Below, piece after piece: positions 46,685 to 54,290 of a stretch of DNA of 64,000 nucleotides. Within the stretch, counting starts at the first letter, position 1, and each line of letters begins with the position of its first letter. This DNA comes from Runella sp. CRIBMP (lineage in GTDB: Bacteria > Bacteroidota > Bacteroidia > Cytophagales > Spirosomataceae). The position numbers were made by a program, and so were the translations under genes. The notes under the pieces were generated by a model. The model had not been told where the DNA came from and made no database searches. It was given only the letters and a program-made list of their open reading frames with translations. The stretch is from contig NZ_JAAAKZ010000001.1 in the NCBI RefSeq assembly GCF_009905605.1, positions 186,001 through 250,000 of the forward strand, given 5' to 3'.

Positions 46685-47325
46685 CTCCCCGCCAGTGGAA
46701 TGGTGACATTGCCAACTGTTACCTGATGGCGTTCCATTTTCTGAATGGCGTTGAGCGCCACCAAATAGGATTTATGAATGCGCAAAAAGCGGTCGGGCGG
46801 CAGCTGGGCCAACATTTCATTGAGCGTCATGCGGGTCGTGACCTTGCGGGTGCGTTCATGGATAAACAGTAGGTTGGTGTCTGACTGAATATACAAAATT
46901 TCGTCCACATTGACCCTGACCCAATCGTAGCCGTCTTTGACAAAAATACCCGACGACTCACCCGTTTTTTTGGAGTGCTGCCCCAGTGCGCGGTTGCAAG
47001 CCTGCAAAAAGCGCCCGAACTCGACGGGTTTGAGCAGGTAATCTAGGGCGTGCAATGCAAAACCTTCCACGGCATAATCAGGATATGCCGTCACAAAAAT
47101 GATGTGTGTTTTAGTATTATTGAGCAATCGGGCAAAGTCTGTTCCGAGCATATCGGGCATTTGCACGTCCAAAAACAAAACATCAACGGTATTTTGGCCC
47201 AGAAATGCCAAAGCATCTGCCGTACTTACAAACGTGTGTGTGAGGCTGATAAAGGGTACTTTTTCGGCGTGCCGGCGCAAGATTTCGAGGGCAGCGGGTT
47301 CATCATCAAGGGCAATGGCAATCAT
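46648..47325 (-). CDS. LytTR-family response regulator
   Basis: 225 residues from the ATG at 47325; a longer frame reaches 47367 but would begin inside the histidine kinase gene. Receiver domain with phospho-acceptor Asp53 (FLDVQMPDMLG), the AY in VTAYPDYAVEG and KPVEF; then the LytTR DNA-binding domain (VDEILYIQSDTNLLFIHE, PDRFLRIHKSYLVAL, VTIPLAGSYKGELEARLLK). LytTR proteins bind two direct repeats 21 bases apart; such repeats lie upstream of this operon at 49635-49669. Confidence 0.95.
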   Translation of the reverse strand: MIAIALDDEPAALEILRRHAEKVPFISLTHTFVSTADALAFLGQNTVDVLFLDVQMPDMLGTDFARLLNNTKTHIIFVTAYPDYAVEGFALHALDYLLKPVEFGRFLQACNRALGQHSKKTGESSGIFVKDGYDWVRVNVDEILYIQSDTNLLFIHERTRKVTTRMTLNEMLAQLPPDRFLRIHKSYLVALNAIQKMERHQVTVGNVTIPLAGSYKGELEARLLK

Positions 47326-47335
47326 CGTTTCAAAA

Positions 47336-48355
47336 TCAGTAAAGATCCATTTGTAAATGTATTTCAAAAACGTTGTTTTCTTCTTTTATCTTCAGTGTAT
47401 GTCGGTGGGCATAGAGTAATTTCAGGCGTTGTTGTACATTGGCGATGCCCACGCCGTGGCCTTTGCGATGGGCTTCCTTGGCAATTGTGCTATTTTGAAG
47501 ATAGAAATCAAGGGTCTGATTTTCAACGTATAGTTTCATACGAATAAAACATGGATGCTTCATGCTGATGCCGTATTGAAACGCGTTTTCCACAAAGGGA
47601 ATCAACAGCAACGGGGCGATTTGGGCAGGCTGGCCGTCGTATTCAATGTGGATGTCTAAGCGAATGCTGTCACTGTGGGGCAATCGGGCGCGTTGTAGGG
47701 TGAGATATTTGTCCAAAAAAGCTAACTCACTTTCAATACTGATATACGGTTTGGCTGATTCCTGCAAGGTAAAGCGCATGATACCCGCCAATTGTTGTAC
47801 CAAATCAGCAACGGTATCGTTGTTGGCTCCGGCGGCTTCGTTGTAAATCGTGTTGAGGGTATTAAACAAAAAATGGGGGTTGATCTGCGATTTCAGCGCG
47901 GTCAGTTCGGCTTCCGTTTTTTGTTGCTGCAACACCAACTGCTCCCGACGTGCCCGAAAAGCATCGGCGATGTACCCAAAACCGATGATGATTCCCATCA
48001 ACACCAGCGTGACCAAGCTGTTTTCGTCCACAAATTCTAGCTCTCTGTCTTGACGGAGCTGCAGTAGTTCAAACACCAACCAAGTAAGGGCCACTATCCA
48101 CGTCCAATACCACCAACGTTTTTCAGAGGCTAAGAGCCACCACCGAAAAGGACCACGATAATTGAGCCAGCCTATTGTCCAAACTCCCGCGACCAACAGT
48201 ACATAGCTCGCCAAAAACTTACCGAATCCGCTCAGGCTTTCTCCATCATTGCTGAATTGCGTTTTTAGACTTACGTACAGCAAAAACCCCAGGTAACCGC
48301 TGAACGTAATCATCAACAACAGGAACACTAAGCGGCTGTAAGGGAAGGGTTTCAT
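47336..48355 (-). CDS. LytS-like sensor histidine kinase
   Basis: 339 residues: four or five membrane helices in the first 150 residues, then the LytS/YehU-type His-kinase domain with SQINPHFLFNTLNTIYNEA (His in HFLFNTLN), and an ATPase lobe with LLIPFVENAFQYGISM and GVGIANVQQRL. It phosphorylates the LytTR regulator, whose start lies 10 bases after the stop. It overlaps the preceding DUF2846-like gene by 4 bases. Confidence 0.95.
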   Translation of the reverse strand: MKPFPYSRLVFLLLMITFSGYLGFLLYVSLKTQFSNDGESLSGFGKFLASYVLLVAGVWTIGWLNYRGPFRWWLLASEKRWWYWTWIVALTWLVFELLQLRQDRELEFVDENSLVTLVLMGIIIGFGYIADAFRARREQLVLQQQKTEAELTALKSQINPHFLFNTLNTIYNEAAGANNDTVADLVQQLAGIMRFTLQESAKPYISIESELAFLDKYLTLQRARLPHSDSIRLDIHIEYDGQPAQIAPLLLIPFVENAFQYGISMKHPCFIRMKLYVENQTLDFYLQNSTIAKEAHRKGHGVGIANVQQRLKLLYAHRHTLKIKEENNVFEIHLQMDLY

Positions 48356-48765
48356 TCGACTTTTTTGAGGGCGGTTTCGTCTGGTTTCAATTTGGTCATT
48401 TCTTTGGCCGCTTGGTCACTGGCGGTACGTTTAAAATAGAGGGCATTGCTCAAGTAATCATAATCGACAATGCCTTTCAAAAAAAGCGTTTCGTTGGCAT
48501 TGACGGTAAATATCATGCTTTTCTTTTCGGTAATAAAATCGCCTTCGGTCTCTATCCTGATCTTTCCCGCTGGGACTTCCAGCCGAAAGTATTCGTTATT
48601 GCTGAACCGTTGTGTAACCACCTGACTGTTTATTTTCACCGTAAAGTCTGAGCCAAAATAATCTTTTCTTCGGTACAGCACCACTGTTGCCCGTTCGACA
48701 GAGGGTAGTTCCTCTCCAAAACTAGGAAAGTAAAGCCAAAGCAGCATAATTGTTCGGAGTTTCAT
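48352..48765 (-). CDS. DUF2846-like secreted protein
   Basis: 137 residues. Signal peptide (LRTIMLLWLYFPSFGEE). The region VVLYRRKDYFGSDFTVKINSQVVTQRFSNNEYFRLEVPAGKIRIETEGD is the DUF2846 pattern (a beta-rich domain). Its role is unknown. It overlaps the LytS-like gene by 4 bases (ATGA), so they are co-translated, and it follows the membrane-protein-like gene upstream by 9 bases. Confidence 0.75.
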   Translation of the reverse strand: MKLRTIMLLWLYFPSFGEELPSVERATVVLYRRKDYFGSDFTVKINSQVVTQRFSNNEYFRLEVPAGKIRIETEGDFITEKKSMIFTVNANETLFLKGIVDYDYLSNALYFKRTASDQAAKEMTKLKPDETALKKVE

Positions 48766-48774
48766 GGCTGTATA

Positions 48775-49524
48775 TCAGACTTTTGACTTCCGTTTATGGC
48801 TTTTGCTGATGACGAAGATGCTTTGGATAAATACCTGATGTATGCGGTCAACGGGGGCGTTGGAAAGGAGGATATTATTGTCTGTTTTCCAGGGTACGGT
48901 GTTTATTCCCAAGCGGTAGCCTATCCGAAAGACCGAGTTTAGGCTGACGGGGCGAGAGGGCCGGATGGTTCGCTCCAGTGAAAGTTCAAAAAAAGTATTT
49001 TTATGGACCAATGCGGGCGATTGCCCAACGATGGGTGTAGAAAGGAGATTATTAAAGGCCAGTGTTTGGGAGGCATCGGTCGTATATACGCTGGCGGTGG
49101 ATTCAACCCTGCCTACGCCTATGTTGATAAAATACTGCCGGTTTCGCTCAAAAAAAACTGCATAGCCAGCATTCAACAAGTACGCTATATAACTCCCTGT
49201 GACTTTGGTTTGTTTTTTTGTATCGCTTCCTGGAAGCCCATAGATGGCTTCTACCCCAAACTTATAACGACCTCCCTGCAAAGCACCGCCGTAGGAAGCG
49301 ATGGTGTTGAATTGGACGGCTGAGTACCCAACCCCCTGACTTTTAAATGCCTGCCTCAGGTGTGGATAATGCGTTATGTTAAAATTGACGAACGGCGCTC
49401 CGATGTAAATATGTGAATGCCATTTAAATTCATCAGGATCGGGAATGGCTACAGAATCCTGTTGGGCGTTGCTTTTGACAAACGTGCTAAAAACAATCAG
49501 GGGGAATAGACAAAATAATTTCAT
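48775..49524 (-). CDS. Hypothetical secreted/outer membrane beta-barrel-like protein
   Basis: 249 residues with a signal peptide (LFCLFPLIVFSTFVKSNAQQ). The rest is rich in aromatic and beta-strand residues (GVGYSAVQFNTIASYGGALQGGRYKFGVEAIYGLPG; SLNSVFRIGYRLGINTVPW), suggesting an outer membrane barrel. No known family. First gene of the operon that ends with the LytTR regulator; the LytTR-type repeats at 49635-49669 lie 111-145 bases before its start, so this is the likely target. Confidence 0.7.
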   Translation of the reverse strand: MKLFCLFPLIVFSTFVKSNAQQDSVAIPDPDEFKWHSHIYIGAPFVNFNITHYPHLRQAFKSQGVGYSAVQFNTIASYGGALQGGRYKFGVEAIYGLPGSDTKKQTKVTGSYIAYLLNAGYAVFFERNRQYFINIGVGRVESTASVYTTDASQTLAFNNLLSTPIVGQSPALVHKNTFFELSLERTIRPSRPVSLNSVFRIGYRLGINTVPWKTDNNILLSNAPVDRIHQVFIQSIFVISKSHKRKSKV

Positions 49525-49634
49525 AAAAGTTGTACTGGTTATCTTTCAAAGGATTGTAAAAATTTTTCAGGGCTGCTAACAGGCGTGCCAGTTAGACGAT
49601 ACAAATCAACCTACCGATGGATGCTTTAGCAAGG

Positions 49635-49669
49635 GTTTGTGGCCAAAGCAGCGGAGTTTGTGGGCAAAG
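49635..49669 (-). promoter_or_regulatory. Candidate LytTR operator
   Basis: Two 14-base direct repeats, GTTTGTGGCCAAAG at 49635-49648 and GTTTGTGGGCAAAG at 49656-49669, one mismatch, exactly 21 bases apart (two helix turns). This spacing is the known LytTR arrangement. It lies 111-145 bases before the first gene of the LytS/LytTR operon. Confidence 0.6.
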
Positions 49670-49677
49670 TCAATAAC

Positions 49678-49765
49678 TTTGAGGTGAGCCGTGGTTTTAC
49701 AATAACTTTGAATGAATAAACAGTACTTTAATCATTGGCCCAAGGATGAATAATGGGCCCTTTTA
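49678..49765 (+). ncRNA. Possible small RNA with its own promoter
   Basis: TTTG (49678-49681), 21 bases, TAACTTTG (49703-49710) is a perfect plus-strand promoter, but no plus-strand gene follows for 7.8 kb. A GGCCCA/TGGGCC stem at 49737-49759 followed by CTTTT could end a transcript of about 50 bases. No known RNA family recognised. Confidence 0.3.
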
Positions 49766-49846
49766 AAAAACTTTGATCGCGTTAGCACGATGGTTTTTGG
49801 GTCATAAATATGTGTTTGGGAGTATGATAAACACAGACGTACTATT

Positions 49847-50128
49847 TTATTGGGCATTAATTTCGCCTACGTACTTTAAAATGACAGGATACCCATGAAA
49901 CGTTTTAGGGATTTGTTTTTTCAGAGAGTCAGTATTGCTTGATACAAGTACCAAGATAATGTCTTTCCCTTTTTCCACCGATTGGGCAACCCCCACTACC
50001 CCTGCATAATCGAGCCAAGGATTTGCTTTTTGAACAACATCTTCGATTTTCATGGTTTTATCTTTTTTGGTTTCAAACGAACAGGAAGTAGCTACAAAAA
50101 TCCCGAAAAACAGCAGAATTTGTTTCAT
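49847..50128 (-). CDS. Small lipoprotein resembling the N-terminal domain of the adjacent protease
   Basis: 93 residues from the ATG at 50128. The signal KQILLFFGIFVATSCSFE has lipobox ATSC. The mature part, YAGVVGVAQSVEKGKD..ILVLVSSNTDSLKKQIPKTFHGYPVILKYVGEI, resembles residues 30-90 of the trypsin-like protease upstream (NVVGVAISHKVKNGKE..LTVYVES..LIPSTIG..TDVIESGTI). It could be a stand-alone prodomain, inhibitor or chaperone of that protease. It begins 44 bases after the protease stop, so they share an operon. Confidence 0.7.
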   Translation of the reverse strand: MKQILLFFGIFVATSCSFETKKDKTMKIEDVVQKANPWLDYAGVVGVAQSVEKGKDIILVLVSSNTDSLKKQIPKTFHGYPVILKYVGEINAQ

Positions 50129-50172
50129 AAGAAAAATGACCTTTGCCAGGGAAGGCAAAGGTCGGAATAATA

Positions 50173-51114
50173 TTAGATAAATTTGATACCCAATGATGAC
50201 ATAACGGGGGCAATAGGATTAACGATGGTAATAATTGAAGAGCCCGCAAAAAGCAATCCTACGGCTTGGTTTTGCATGTTCAATACTAGGCTTCCAGAAT
50301 CGCCGCCCGCACTCATATCGGAGGTGATGATTTGATTCACAAATCGAGCCACTCTGCCGCCTCCGTAATTAACATTTATTGTACCATTTATGGCTTGGAC
50401 TTTGCCAGTAGAATGTGCGGTAGTACGGCCACATTTCTGAACAATCATCCCTACACTCGCTAACGCGGTGCCATTGCAATAGCCTATCCAGTTGATTTCG
50501 CGGTTGAGTACGTTGAAATCGCCTTCTGCAATAGCGGCATCCACCAAATTGGTAGATCCTGCGGCGAAGTTAATCGGGACAAAACGCGCTAATTTCGCTA
50601 CTACATCAGCAGGATTGAGCCCTCCGTCGTAGGGGCCCGGCTGTAAGATGGCGTCTCCTAGTGAGGCATCATTTGAATTTGCCAACACGTGATTATTGCT
50701 TAAGATATAAAACCGTGGGGTTTTGCCAATCGACGGCGTAATGTCCTTTACACAGGTAGCAATGGTCCCCGCCGTAATTTTATAATGGCCCACGCTCAGG
50801 CCACCCTGTACAGGCCGCTGGCGACGGGTGGTTTCTAAGAGGCTGCCTGCCATGATGGTGCCGCTTTCAATTACATCGGTTTTGAAGTTGCCAATTGTAG
50901 AAGGAATTAATTCGTCAGTATCAATCAACCTTTTGTCCAGTTTACTTTCAACATAAACGGTCAAGCAAGGGTCGCCTGTTTCTTTTCCATTTTTGACTTT
51001 GTGCGAAATGGCAACACCTACAACATTTTGACGGGCGAGGAGGCTGTTTTGCTCTACATTCTGCGTTTCAGCAAGTGAAAGGTACTCACCTTTCATTTCA
51101 AAAAGATTCATCAT
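50173..51114 (-). CDS. Trypsin-like serine protease (Nal1-type)
   Basis: 313 residues, no signal peptide or membrane segment visible. Residues about 28-90 form the N-terminal domain (NVVGVAISHKVKNGKETGD..LIPSTIGNF..DVIESG). Then the chymotrypsin fold with the triad His142 (ILSNNHVLANSND), Asp192 (NLVDAAIAEGD) and Ser273 (SAGGDSGSLV). It resembles Nal1-type putative trypsin-like proteases. It is followed 44 bases later by the small lipoprotein and preceded 59 bases earlier by another protease gene. Confidence 0.8.
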   Translation of the reverse strand: MMNLFEMKGEYLSLAETQNVEQNSLLARQNVVGVAISHKVKNGKETGDPCLTVYVESKLDKRLIDTDELIPSTIGNFKTDVIESGTIMAGSLLETTRRQRPVQGGLSVGHYKITAGTIATCVKDITPSIGKTPRFYILSNNHVLANSNDASLGDAILQPGPYDGGLNPADVVAKLARFVPINFAAGSTNLVDAAIAEGDFNVLNREINWIGYCNGTALASVGMIVQKCGRTTAHSTGKVQAINGTINVNYGGGRVARFVNQIITSDMSAGGDSGSLVLNMQNQAVGLLFAGSSIITIVNPIAPVMSSLGIKFI

Positions 51115-51173
51115 TTTGATAGAATTTAAGGGTTTAAAGAATGAATGTTAATCAGATGAAAAATAAATTTGGA

Positions 51174-52202
51174 CTAGGGGTGGTCGGTTCGTGCTCGAAT
51201 GACCAGATTGACCATATCGCTGCCACCGCTCGCAAAATTGGCCGAAGCATTATGGGCGCTTTGAATAGCTACGGCATAGGGTGAACTGTTCCACCAACCA
51301 AAGAAGGGGCCTCCCGATTGGCCCGGCCAAACGTCGGCTTTATGGGTTAAATATTGGTGGGCGTCGGCAAGTTCATCAGCACCGTTTAAGGCAAAATTCC
51401 CCTGGAAAGTAGGACGTTGGCCCCCCGTTAAATCTCCTGGATACCCAACGTGAGACCAATAAAGGCCGCCATCCCAGCTGTCGGTGTAAGATTTGCTGCC
51501 CAGCCATCCCGTTTGATCACCAATTCTTCTATCCAAAACAATCACCACATAATCGTATTGAAGCTCCGTGTAATCCACGCCCCCTGCTCCAGAAACTTTG
51601 TATTTATAATAGGTCAAGGTCGACCAAGCTGCTCCAAAAGGAGCACTGCCGTTGTAATAAGCAGGGGTAAATTTCAGCCAGCCAGTGGTATTGTTGGGTT
51701 TCCAATCCACAATATGGCTACACGTCAATAAGTGACGTGGGCCAATCATTACGCCGCTACCCGAGCCAAGTGAAGATTCGACCCGACCAAAACAGCGCCA
51801 GGGATAAGCCGTACTGTTGAACACGCGACGGTCGTCAGGACTGAAAATCGTTTCAATATCTGCACCGTTCATGAAGCTTTTACGGTCAATAAAAGCAGGA
51901 AGGGCATCTTTTTTAGATTCAGCCGCTGCCTTAGGTTCAAAATCTGCAAAACTTGGAATGAAGCCTTTTGTTTCTAAAGGCTCAGCAATGGTTGCTAATT
52001 CTGCTTTTGTAAATGCTTTAAAACCGACCGACTTACCACCCACAGGAAACACCCGGGTACCCAAAGGAACGGGCTCCGAAGAAATCACGGCCTCGCTAAC
52101 CACAGGGCTTATCATTGGAGGCGTTGTCTTTGCTTTTTGAGCAGTCATTTTTTTAATTTCCTCAGCCGACATAGGCTGTCCAACTACCAAATCAGTTGCC
52201 AT
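51174..52202 (-). CDS. V8/trypsin-like serine protease, no visible signal peptide
   Basis: 342 residues. The first ~125 residues are Lys/Ala/Pro rich and look like a propeptide (MSAEEIKKMTAQKAKTTPPM). Then the triad His163 (HLLTCSHIVDW), Asp217 (LQYDYVVIVLD) and Ser296 (VWPGQSGGPFFGW) of the glutamyl endopeptidase/trypsin type. No signal peptide is seen, although proteases of this kind are usually exported, so the secretion route is unclear. First gene of the operon; it carries the box at 52331-52352 and the promoter at 52240-52256. Confidence 0.85.
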   Translation of the reverse strand: MATDLVVGQPMSAEEIKKMTAQKAKTTPPMISPVVSEAVISSEPVPLGTRVFPVGGKSVGFKAFTKAELATIAEPLETKGFIPSFADFEPKAAAESKKDALPAFIDRKSFMNGADIETIFSPDDRRVFNSTAYPWRCFGRVESSLGSGSGVMIGPRHLLTCSHIVDWKPNNTTGWLKFTPAYYNGSAPFGAAWSTLTYYKYKVSGAGGVDYTELQYDYVVIVLDRRIGDQTGWLGSKSYTDSWDGGLYWSHVGYPGDLTGGQRPTFQGNFALNGADELADAHQYLTHKADVWPGQSGGPFFGWWNSSPYAVAIQSAHNASANFASGGSDMVNLVIRARTDHP

Positions 52203-52239
52203 TTTTAGAAAAAGTTAAAGGTTGAAAAGTGACATTCTT

Positions 52240-52256
52240 GTAGAAACTTATCACGC
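52240..52256 (-). promoter_or_regulatory. Core promoter of the protease operon
   Basis: On the minus strand GCGTGATAAGTTTCTAC (complement of 52240-52256) nearly repeats GCGTGATAGGTTTTTAC before the ThuA-like gene (54092-54108), at the same distance, 36-54 bases before each ATG. TAAGTTT fits the -7 element; no -33 TTTG is seen, suggesting an activator is needed. Confidence 0.5.
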
Positions 52257-52330
52257 CAGCCGCACAGTGCTTAGCTGGAAGCCGTTTTAAATACCTTGAC
52301 AAAGTTCTTGACTTTTATGGCGGTTTGTGC

Positions 52331-52352
52331 CCGCCAATTCGGGTGGTATTTG
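52331..52352 (-). promoter_or_regulatory. Palindromic box 1, before the protease operon
   Basis: CCGCCAATTCGGGTGG followed by TATTTG, 129-150 bases before the ATG at 52202. Copies at 54181-54202 and 56399-56420 give the shared pattern CCNCCAATTYGGGKGG. A probable binding site of the NarL-type regulator encoded at 55623. Confidence 0.55.
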
Positions 52353-52366
52353 GGAGGGTATATAAA

Positions 52367-52397
52367 TTAAAAAAAGCCACTTCTATGGAAGTGGCTT
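52367..52397 (-). terminator. Terminator of the ThuA-like gene
   Basis: AAGCCACTTC and its complement (52374-52383, 52388-52397) with a 4-base loop; on the minus strand the stem is followed by a T run (complement of 52367-52373). It lies 25 bases after the stop at 52422. Confidence 0.8.
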
Positions 52398-52421
52398 CAT
52401 ACCTGTTGAAAAAACAAGTAC

Positions 52422-54056
52422 CTATTTACTCAGCAATTCTTTCAGAACCTTTGTGGTATTTACCTGTTCGTCTAGTATTGTTACTATGCTATCTACGCCC
52501 AATTTAACCCCTTCTTGAACGAGTATTTCCAGTTTTTTATCGTCTGATTTGTCAGTAAAGAGTTGTGCAGATTCTTGCGGAAATTCGGGTAACGAGTTTA
52601 CAATGCTTTGCATTACTCCCCCCAGGAGGGCATCTATAACCGTATCTTCCGACAAAAGGGGCGTTTTTGTTTTGGCTTTTTCTTCATTTGCAATAGAAAT
52701 ATTAAGGAGTTTACTCAACACATGTGGCTCTTTTTCGCCCAGAAAATCCACAAATGTCTTTGCTGCTTCCACTACTTCGGTGTCGGAGAAGGTTTGTTGT
52801 ATCATTTTACGGGTTTGTTGACCTACCTCTATTATTTCCTCCCATTTGGGTTTTGGATTAGGTCTAACCTCCCAAATAAGCGGGAATTTATAACGGATAA
52901 AATAGATATATCTAAATCTAAAACAGCGTTGTAGGTAGGTGGGGCTAATCCACAAAGCTATATTTCTAAAATATTGTTTGATGTCTTCATATTCTGGGGT
53001 CGGATTGCCATTGACGTAAAAACCCGTATCTCCTGCCCGAGTACTTCCCTCTCCATTTAGATTTATGTTTAAGAAATGGTGCCAAGTGGCATCAACCGAA
53101 ACACGCCCCTTGCCCGCTAAATGCCCATCATAGGCTACAATTGCCCCAAAACATCGCGGATTAACCGCAGGTTTGAAGCTATCTGTTAAGGCTCCTGCAC
53201 CAGAATATGAAATTGCCACCAATTGGGGGCTTACTCTTGAGCCCCCACCAATCGCGGCGGGGTATTCATCGCGCATATCGCCTGGCAGCACTTTCTCAGT
53301 TAGGTTACTGGGGACTACACACTCGCCTTCGTGTGCATGGTCTGGTAAAAATCGAATCACGCCTCTACTTTTACTAAGTAGTGGGTGAGGAACAGCCGAC
53401 GTCCCGATCGTAAAAAAACGAGGAATAATATTTTGCGGGGTTTCGTCTGATTGGTCATTGAATTGATAACCAGCAGTATCTCCAACGACGGTTGTGTCTA
53501 GTCTATTTGCGGAGCCTCCATCAGGGGCTACTTGTCGGCCTGCTGGAGCATTAGGCCAATACCATTTGCGCATACTCCTGACACGCGGTATCTCTGCGCA
53601 CATGGCTTTCCCTAAATCTTCGTGGTCGCCAGTGGCAAAAACTCCCCCACCTGCTTCCATAAAGTTGGTAATAGCCAGCAATTCTGCGGTGGGGAGTATT
53701 GGGCTTCTCTGAACACCAAAAAGCCAAACTTGGTCATAGTTAGTATTATTGAAGGCTTTAGCGGCGGCTGGTGCGGGCACCTGTGAGTTGTCAAACTTAA
53801 AGTTATTTATATCAGCTCCTGTACCTACCCCTCGATGTGCCTTTGTAATCACAAAATCCACAAAGGGTCTGCTACTTGTATTGAGGGCTTTGGTGATGAG
53901 TTCTGCTAACCCAAAATCGTTATTGCCAAATGCGATACCACCATCTGACACAATTAAAATTCTAACCTTGCACCTTCGCCATGGCCAAAGTATAATTTTG
54001 TCGAAATCAACAGGTTTAAAATTGTCTTTGATTGGCTTTAATCTGAGGTTTAACAT
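52422..54056 (-). CDS. Large protein of unknown function with a ThuA/class I GATase-like N-terminal part
   Basis: 544 residues. It starts with a Rossmann-like segment (RILIVSDGGIAFGNNDFGLAELITKAL) and YDQVWLFGVQRSPILPTAELLAITNFMEAGGGVFATGDHEDLG, typical of ThuA or GATase-like folds. The middle has HAHEGECVVPSN and ISYSGAGALTD; the C-terminal 180 residues are helical, with a short WPRRCK-like basic region early and no membrane segments. No signal peptide, no close family known to me. It is alone between two terminators but carries the same box and promoter as the protease operon. Confidence 0.65.
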   Translation of the reverse strand: MLNLRLKPIKDNFKPVDFDKIILWPWRRCKVRILIVSDGGIAFGNNDFGLAELITKALNTSSRPFVDFVITKAHRGVGTGADINNFKFDNSQVPAPAAAKAFNNTNYDQVWLFGVQRSPILPTAELLAITNFMEAGGGVFATGDHEDLGKAMCAEIPRVRSMRKWYWPNAPAGRQVAPDGGSANRLDTTVVGDTAGYQFNDQSDETPQNIIPRFFTIGTSAVPHPLLSKSRGVIRFLPDHAHEGECVVPSNLTEKVLPGDMRDEYPAAIGGGSRVSPQLVAISYSGAGALTDSFKPAVNPRCFGAIVAYDGHLAGKGRVSVDATWHHFLNINLNGEGSTRAGDTGFYVNGNPTPEYEDIKQYFRNIALWISPTYLQRCFRFRYIYFIRYKFPLIWEVRPNPKPKWEEIIEVGQQTRKMIQQTFSDTEVVEAAKTFVDFLGEKEPHVLSKLLNISIANEEKAKTKTPLLSEDTVIDALLGGVMQSIVNSLPEFPQESAQLFTDKSDDKKLEILVQEGVKLGVDSIVTILDEQVNTTKVLKELLSK

Positions 54057-54091
54057 GATTGTAAAAGATTAATGTTTCGGGTTTATTTGTC

Positions 54092-54108
54092 GTAAAAACC
54101 TATCACGC
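54092..54108 (-). promoter_or_regulatory. Core promoter of the ThuA-like gene
   Basis: On the minus strand GCGTGATAGGTTTTTAC, nearly identical to the protease operon promoter, 36-52 bases before the ATG at 54056. TAGGTTTT is a near -7 element and no -33 TTTG is seen. Confidence 0.5.
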
Positions 54109-54180
54109 ATGCTATTGCAGGTGCCAGCAAGAAAGCATGTTCAATGCCTCAAAATTCCACATTAATCTTATTTGTCTATC

Positions 54181-54202
54181 CCACCAATTTGGGGGGTATT
54201 TG
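54181..54202 (-). promoter_or_regulatory. Palindromic box 2, before the ThuA-like gene
   Basis: CCACCAATTTGGGGGG followed by TATTTG, 125-146 bases before the ATG at 54056, matching box 1 in sequence and position. Confidence 0.55.
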
Positions 54203-54218
54203 AAAGTCATTAAAATGC

Positions 54219-54248
54219 CAACAACCACCCTGAAGGGGGTGGTTGTTG
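54219..54248 (-). terminator. Stem-loop after the membrane-protein gene
   Basis: A perfect 12-base inverted repeat (CAACAACCACCC and its complement) with a 6-base loop, 43 bases after the stop of the gene at 54291 (minus strand). T content is low on that side. Confidence 0.55.
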
Positions 54249-54290
54249 ATAAAACGATAGGCAGGATTTGAGTCCTGAGTTTTCAAAATC

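Larger units (their letters stand above)
49525..49846. other. 322-base intergenic region with regulatory signals
   Basis: No gene found. It holds a candidate LytTR operator (49635-49669), a plus-strand promoter (49678-49710), an inverted GGCCCA/TGGGCC repeat (49737-49759) followed by CTTTT, and twice CAATAACTTTGA (49671-49682 and 49700-49711). Confidence 0.6.

Noticed and set aside
54057-54290. Similarity of the gaps 52203-52345 and 54057-54202 as a mobile repeat
   Set aside because: The likeness is limited to a box and a core promoter at matching distances, with different sequence between; this fits shared control, not a copied element.
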